Source: Mesocentrotus franciscanus
Taxonomy: Eukaryota; Echinodermata; Echinoidea; Camarodonta; Strongylocentrotidae
DNA length: 64,000 bases
Reading direction: 5' to 3'
Assembly (NCBI GenBank): GCA_037976565.1
Contig: CP137670.1
Span: 372,001 to 436,000 of the forward strand
Part shown: piece by piece, positions 58,351 to 64,000 of the stretch
How the letters are laid out: each line of letters starts with the position of its first letter
Position numbering within the stretch: position 1 is the first letter of the stretch
The notes under the pieces: generated by a model
What the model saw: the letters and a program-made list of their open reading frames with translations, nothing else
Database searches by the model: none
Told to the model about the DNA's origin: nothing
Position numbers and translations under genes: made by a program

Positions 58351-58825
58351 AGCTATACAAACGTTTTGTAATAACATTCGTCCTTGCAAAATGGGCTCCA
58401 TGTTCGTCTACCGGAGGTTCCACGTTCAGGAGGTCCCTCCAGAGAGCCTGCTGAAGTCCGATGACCATCGGGTCAAGGATGTTTTCCACGGTCTGCATGA
58501 ATGACAAAGAAATTAATGGACTATGAAGATGGTATGAATAAAATCTATGACTTCATGGATTATCTTGAAATACATGTAATAAGTAAATAAACACGTGCAA
58601 TAACCAGGAACTCGATATAGCATTATATTCGTCCTTTTTTTCACATAATTTGGAGTGCAATTTCAAGTTCAATTCTGTAGTTTACTTTTACAGGACTTTC
58701 ACACTAGGAAAAAAGATGTCATTGTAATCTTGATTGTAATCGTTTTTCAATCAAGTCAACGTTTGGTTTCTTATCCGTGTATGCAAACTACATGTAGGCT
58801 TATATTTCTAAAATTCCGATCCACA

Positions 58826-60440
58826 CAGGTGTGGATCCAGAAAGGGGGGGCAGCGGGCCTTCCTTCCCGCCAGAAAAAAATGAGAGAGAGAGAGAGAAGG
58901 AAAAGAAGTGAAAGGGAAATAAAGAAGAAAAGAAAAGGGGAAAAGAAGGAGGTTGGGGACCGAAAGGGCCTTGCCTCCCAGGCTGTACCCCCGCAAACAA
59001 AAGTAGAGAGAGAAAAAGGAGATAAAGCGAAGGAAAAAATGGGAAGAAAAAAAGAAATGGGGGATATCAGTTGCGATTTTCCCGCCAACAAGTTGTGGAT
59101 CAGGTGGTAGGCTGAAAGGTCCTTGTCTCCCTACCCCCTTGGCCAAAAATAAAATAGAGTAGGAAAAGGAAAGGGAAAGAGGAGAGAAAGGTAAAGAAAA
59201 GAAAAAGGGGAAAAGAAGGAGGTCTGGGGACCGAAGGGCCTTGCCTCCCAGGCTGTCCCCCAGCAAACAAAAATAGAGAGAAGGAAGGAAAGGGAAAGAA
59301 AGAAGAAGAAAAGAAAAGGGGAAAAGAAGGAGGTTGGGGACCGAAAGGGCCTTGCCTCCCAGGCTGTACCCCAGCAAACAAAAGTAGAGAGAGAAAAAGG
59401 AGATAAAGCGAAGGAAAAAATGGGAAGAAAAAGAAATGGGGATATCAGTTGCGATTTTCCCGCCAACAAGTTGTGGATCAGGTGGTAGGCTGAAAGGTCC
59501 TTGTCTCCCTACCCCCTTGGCCAAAAATAAAATAGAGTAGGAAAAGGAAAGGGAAAGAGGAGAGAAAGGTAAAGAAAGGAGAAAGAAAAGAAAGGGAAAA
59601 GAAGGAGGTCTGGGGACCGAAGGGCCTTGCCTCCCAGGCTGTCCCCCAGCAAACAAAAATAGAGAGAAGGAAGGAAAGGGAAAGAAAGAAGAAGAAAAGA
59701 AAAGGGGAAAAGAAGGAGGTTGGGGACCGAAAGGGCCTTGCCTCCCAGGCTGTACCCCCAGCAAACAAAAGTAGAGAGAGAAAAAGGAGATAAAGCGAAG
59801 GAAAAATAGGAAGAAAAAGAAATGGGGATATCAGTTGCGATTTTCCCCGCCAAAAGTTGTGGATCGGGTGGTAGGGCGAAAGTCCTTGTCTCCCTACCCC
59901 TCGGGTAAAAATAAAAAAGAGAAGGAAAAGGAAAGGGAAAGAGGAGAGAAAGGTAAAGGAAGAAGAAAAGAAGGAGGTCGGGGGACCAAAGGGCCTTGCC
60001 TCCCAGGCTGCCCCAGCAAACAAAAATAGAGAGAAGGAAGGAAAGGGAAAGAAAAAACGGAGATAAAGCGAAAAGGAAAAAAATAGGAAGCAATAATAAA
60101 AGAAGGGGGATATCAGTTGCGATTTTCCCAGCCATCAAGTTGTCGATCGGGGTGGGATGGCCGAAAGGTCTTTGTTTCTTCCCCCCCCGGCCAAAAATAA
60201 AATAGAGCAGGAAGGGAAATGGAAGAGAGGAGAGAAAGGGAAGAAAAAAAGGAAGGAGGAAGATGAATAGAAAAGGGAAAAGAAACTGAAAAACTGTTGC
60301 GATTGTTCCCGCCAACTAACGTGTGGATCTGGGGGGCCGAAAGGCCTTTGCTTCCTCCCCCAGCAAACTTAAAAGAGAGAATAGGAAGGAAAGGGAAAGG
60401 GAAAGGGAAAGAGGAGAGAAAGGGAAAGAAAAGAACAGAG
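58826..60440. repeat. polypurine higher-order tandem repeat (about 380 bp)
   Basis: A/G-rich blocks alternate with GC-rich cassettes. TTGTGGATC recurs at 59093, 59471 and 59857, and CTTGCCTCCCAGGCTG at about 58970, 59247, 59354, 59630, 59740 and 59997. Each 380-bp unit thus holds two similar CCCAGGCTG cassettes and one GGATCAGGTGGTAG cassette. The GTGGATCCAG start resembles a hAT terminus, so it may be an expanded MITE. A 318-codon minus-strand frame here is an artefact. Confidence 0.85.
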
Positions 60441-61446
60441 GAAAAACAAAGGTAGTGGTGATCAGTTGCGTACTGGCGGACGGACGACCCGAAAACATAG
60501 TGCCTCCGGCACCACCTTCGGTCGCGGAGTCGCCGCATATTTCGAATATCGTAAAATACAATTCATACATTGAATGTATCAAAATAATCATGAAGGAATG
60601 AACATAATATTTAGATGATTATGAATGACAGGGGCAGCGGAGCGTTTTGAACGTGTGGGGAGGGGGTTGAGCATGCGAACAAGCATAATCTTGATAATCA
60701 TCGGAGATTTTATGAAACGTGTCGACTAAAAGTGGGGTTGCAGTCCCCGGGAGGGGGTTCAGCGGCCCTTAATCATTCTGTTAACCATTAATGACGGTTA
60801 GCAACTGTTCATGACACTGTTAATAAATATCATGAATAAATCAAAACAACGTTTAGATACTGTTAATAATATTTTCCCCTATTTTCAACAGATAAAGGAA
60901 ATTCAAATTCTAGCATCTCTTGAATATATTCTTGTTACCAATAAACTTTTGCATGGATATTAGTTTTTTTGCAGGCAGAAAGAAACGCAAATATGATCAT
61001 GCATTGGCATGTAAGTGTCTTACTAGAATTATTCATATTGTTTTATTTCATCTTGCGTAATAGTATGCATTCAAGCTTTTGGAATTTTGGGGTTGGTATT
61101 TGTATGAAAGAAAGCGTTTGGAACTTATAATTCACATGATGCAATTTTAGGTGGAATTTAGGCCTACTGCGTGAAACGCCTTGTCAAATACTCGAATACT
61201 CTCTTATTTTTGTAAAACCTTTTATACAGTAATACAGATTTGTGGAAGCCAACCAATTTTGTTTTTAATCATGTCAACCACAACCTTTCTAAACATGATT
61301 AAATATGGAGCACGCACGGCCAGGCAATAGTGTAGGAAATCTTCAAATGTTAATCAATTAGTTATATGAAAAAGTAACTTGTCTTACGAAAAAGTATATA
61401 TTTATTCAGGCCTGAATATTATTGATCGAGTGTCAAAACAATTATT
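60441..61446. other. intergenic; one possible 36-base exon
   Basis: Mostly featureless. TTAGTTTTTTTGCAG (ending 60974) and GTAAGTGT (61011) bracket 60975-61010, a possible micro-exon. I could not join it in frame to the upstream gene, so it is only a candidate. Confidence 0.3.
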
Positions 61447-61783
61447 GTGTTAAACAGGGGCGGACCCAGCCGGCGGCAAGGAGGGGGCCTAAAGGGGCCC
61501 ACTTCGTGCGAAAATTTGAAAAATCGTGCCGGTCGATTTTTCGCTCAGTGGGGTAGTGAGCACACCACCACCCCCCTTGGGCGCCAGGGGTAGTGAGCAC
61601 AATTTTTTTTTGGCACCCGAAAAATTTTTTCCTACGGGAAGGGTTAATTTTTTTTCCACCGCCACCCCTTGGGCGCAGGGGAGGGGGCCCAACTCCTTTT
61701 TTTTTCAAAAAAGGGTGTTTTTACCTGTTTTTTTCTAGGGAGGCCCGGGCACCCTGGCCCCTGGATCCGCCACTGGTGTTAAA
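61447..61783. mobile_element. intact hAT-type MITE with 8-bp target duplication
   Basis: Element 61455-61775 (321 bp) has ends CAGGGGCGGACCCAG and the inverse of CAGTGGCGGATCCAG. It is flanked by GTGTTAAA at 61447-61454 and 61776-61783. The 8-bp duplication and CAGNGGCGGA ends are hAT hallmarks. The interior is GC-rich with a repeated GGGTAGTGAGCACA. No transposase is coded. Confidence 0.92.
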
Positions 61784-62256
61784 AGGAAAAACATATTTTA
61801 TGACATTCCAAATTCCCCAATAACCAATACGATTGGAGAGTGAGTACTTATTTTGTTCTTCTTCAAAAGTTACTCAATACAAACTTATTAATAGCTGGCC
61901 CGGATACTTCAGCCTCTCACGAAACGCAAGTAGGTGTCTCAGGCCCAGGCCTGAGGTGTCTTTCCATTTTCATGTTGTTGCTTTTATAGGCTTTTTTGTA
62001 TGAGAGGGTGGAGTATCCGCCTATTCAACTTAAATCGTACAAAAACTACAAGTTGTCTTTCTTGGCATGTTTGTTCCAAAGAAACTGCTACGTATGAATT
62101 TGTGATATAGTAAACAACCAGTCTTTTTTTTAACTCTGGTGGTGAAGGGTATAAAATATTACTTGTAATCATAATTATTATAGTTATCCTATCACCGGTC
62201 AATACAGACTAATTAAAAAAATAAAAAACCGAGCAAAGACATCTTTATTATCACGT

Positions 62257-63081
62257 ACGACAATCAGGGCGTCAATCCTGGGGGACACGTGCCCCCCTCC
62301 ACTAATTTTCAGGTGGTGAAATGTCCCCCCCCCATGTTTTGTCAGAAAAGAAGTTCTTTAATAATTTAATGTAACGTCACAGCTTCCGCGCGGGGATACT
62401 GAATTTAAACAAAGTTTAAGAGTCAAGAACGGTACAACGAATCTTCTTCTTTTTTAAATAATTTAATGAAACGTCAAAGCTTCCGCGCTTAGCGCGAGAG
62501 GGGGGAGGGGGAAACTGAATTCAAACAAGGATTAAGAGTCGAGAACGGTACAATGAATCGTCTTCTTTCTCTAATAATTTAATGAAACGTCAAAGCTTCC
62601 GAGGAGGAAACTGAATTGAAACAAAGATTGAGTCAAAAACGGTACAACGAATCGTCTTTTTTTTTAAATAATTAAATGAAACGTCAAAACTTCCGCGCTT
62701 CGCGCGGGAGGTTGGAAACTGAATTCAGACAAAGATTAAGAGTCGAGAACGATACAATGAATCGTCTTCTTTCCCTAATAATTTAATGCAACGTCAACGC
62801 TTCCACACTTCGCGCGGGAGGGGGTAGACTGAATACAGACAAGGATTAAGAGTCGAGAACGGTACAACGAATCGTCTTCTTTCTCTATAATGTAAAGATA
62901 AAAAGACAATAAATGAACCGGTCACCAATGAAAGTACATGCCGTGAAACAGAATAACTAGAGTGAGAGAGTGTGCCAGTGTAGCAACATAACGTGGTATA
63001 ACTTTGAAAGTAACTGTAAAGGTGACATGTAATATTGTGTCCCCCCATGCTCAAACTCGGATTGACGCCCTTGACCACAAT
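62257..63081. mobile_element. hAT-type non-autonomous element with internal tandem repeats
   Basis: Element 62265-63073 (809 bp) has ends CAGGGCGTCAATCC and the inverse of CAAGGGCGTCAATCC. Flanks ACGACAAT (62257-62264) and ACCACAAT (63074-63081) match at 7 of 8 bases. Inside are five tandem repeats (62360-62888) but no transposase. Confidence 0.85.
62360..62888. repeat. five tandem repeats of 95-116 bp
   Basis: AATAATTTAATGNAACGTCA starts at 62360, 62457, 62573, 62667 (AATAATTAAATG) and 62777. Each repeat has GCTTCCGCGCTTCGCGCG (variable) and GAACGGTACAACGAATC. The CG part is shortened in copy 3. Confidence 0.9.
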
Positions 63082-63446
63082 GACTAGTTTTCACACATAA
63101 AATATTTAAGCTGATCCTATTGAAAAGTGTTAATGATTATATTGAAAATGGTTATTGATTTACAGCATCTGGCCATCTCAGATACATAACTATTTGATAT
63201 TATCGCCGAGGAATAATGAGCCCTTCCGCTGATAAGGAATCACATAACTCAGTGTTTAGGGCGGGTTTCGAGGGGTTAGCGTACTTGTCCATGATGACAC
63301 CCACATAAAATAATTTCTAGTTGGAAAAAAGAAAGAATTGATACCTCCCTATACGCGTGAAGGTGTGTGTGATTGACTCGTCATAATATAGCTTCATAAT
63401 ATTTTCTCCATAATTTTTATCGCGAGCGAAAGCGCTGTCATACCCC

Positions 63447-63462
63447 AAAAAAAAAAAAAAAA

Positions 63463-63499
<37 letters not shown>

Positions 63500-63505
63500 T
63501 ATATA
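63447..63505. repeat. A-run and TA microsatellite
   Basis: About 19 A followed by about 40 bp of TA/ATAC repeats, directly beside the donor side of the exon-like segment. Confidence 0.92.
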
Positions 63506-63510
63506 CTTAC

Positions 63511-63749
63511 TGGTTGACGGGACAAACAGTTGTTGTCCCCGTTCCTACAACATACATTCTATCTGTCGGTTGCCATCTGCACACAGTGTGTGCAGACACA
63601 CCAGGCGACATCGCCGGCAGGTTGCACGACTGGTGCATCCACGTCGACAGCTACAGCTGCCAGGATGTCTATGATGATGCCTGGCTCTCTCTCCGCCACT
63701 TGAAAAGGAGATCTCTCGCGTCGCCATCTTGGAGGGCTTGTATATTCTC
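63511..63749 (-). pseudogene. exon-like segment, P2X7-type C-terminal Cys motif
   Basis: On the minus strand a TATATTGCAG acceptor and a perfect GTAAGT donor (63510-63505) bracket 239 bases. One frame reads REPGIIIDILAAVAVDVDAP, then VAWCVCTHCVQMATDR and a stop. WCxCxxCxxM is the hallmark of the P2X7-like C-terminal domain, which normally goes on with E-x-x-CC. ECM and CRNGDNNC follow, but each in another frame, so two small indels separate the pieces. Either the copy is decayed or the assembly has indel errors. Upstream exons are not in the window. Confidence 0.45.
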
Positions 63750-63791
63750 CTGCAATATAAACCAATGTCATATTTTAGAAAGTTGATACCA

Positions 63792-64000
63792 TCCAAGTCA
63801 TCCAAGTTTTAAAAAAATGATATCCAATAATTAACCTTCCCTGACCCTTGACATATTTTGAACTTTTGTTACAGTGAACTTCCTATTAACTACCATAATG
63901 GGGAAAAGCAAGGGTCCAAGCTTGTAGTTTGTATTGCCCAATTCCACCAAAATAGGAATTTAGATAAAGTCTAGGCCCTAATGGCTCCTAATTTGAGAAC
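63792..64000. other. no feature recognised
   Basis: AT-rich sequence to the window end. It would be intron or upstream sequence of the minus-strand exon if that is real. Confidence 0.4.

Noticed and set aside
58274..58507. 75-77 codon frames on both strands
   Set aside because: Both strands are open over the same stretch, half of it lies in a short interspersed repeat, and neither protein resembles a known family.
58808..59764. 318-codon open frame on the minus strand
   Set aside because: It is a pyrimidine-rich shadow of a polypurine tandem array; the protein is repeats of FPF/LSL runs with no domain.
61442..61708. Gly/Pro-rich frames on both strands
   Set aside because: They lie inside the hAT MITE and reflect its GC-rich repeats.
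60975..61839. Micro-exons 60975-61010 and 61786-61839 as the 3' end of the AT-hook gene
   Set aside because: Splice sites are fair, but joining them to exon 6 or to each other in the required phases gives stops.

Overview
The window is eukaryotic nuclear DNA. It has spliced exons with GT...AG introns, non-LTR retrotransposons, hAT-type MITEs, microsatellites, tRNA-derived repeats and two scaffold gaps of exactly 500 N. The retroelement types and the AT-hook gene family suggest a marine invertebrate, possibly a deuterostome, but I cannot name the species. No bacterial gene organisation is present.

About 80% of the window (1-50.2 kb) is one dense field of related repeats. Their boundaries repeatedly show the 3' signature of Helitron rolling-circle transposons: a hairpin, 5-7 nt, CTAG, then T. 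Two hairpin types occur (arms AATTCGTC or ATACTTGTTA). Both are usually preceded by a conserved ACAGNCCNCCT block that is complementary to the AGGTGGNCTGT found at 5' ends. At 44676-44692, and mirrored at 23938-23953, CTAG is joined directly to TCAGGTGG, the head-to-tail junction expected from rolling-circle copying. Between 11445 and 22780 five units of 1.8-2.4 kb lie head to tail on the minus strand. Most units hold a polypurine tract, a tRNA-Gly-like Pol III module, CRE (TGACGTCA) and octamer (ATGCAAAT) motifs and CG-alternating palindromes. No Rep/helicase gene is visible, so all are non-autonomous. A 5'-truncated Jockey/CR1-type LINE (4613-7191), two small foldbacks and hAT remnants interrupt the field.

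The largest structure is an inverted repeat. The left arm is about 22.78-30.03 kb; the right arm is about 34.93-45.59 kb plus 49.83-50.15 kb. Each arm carries a tandem array of a 1.17-kb monomer (4 full copies left, 7 right) inside a Helitron-like element, and some monomers carry a 156-bp MITE with an exactly readable empty site. The left arm ends at an N gap, so an assembly join of two haplotypes is a serious alternative to a real palindrome.

From 50.2 to 64 kb the DNA is more ordinary: an old satellite monomer, a TAG microsatellite, the 5' part of a second LINE (51.9-53.2 kb), and a plausible spliced host-type gene (54328 to at least 57309, plus strand, six exons joining into one 271-codon frame). 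That gene encodes an AT-hook, acidic, CxxC-containing protein of unknown function. A polypurine 380-bp repeat array (58.8-60.4 kb), two intact hAT MITEs with target duplications, and a minus-strand exon-like segment resembling the P2X7-type C-terminal Cys domain (63.5-63.75 kb) follow.
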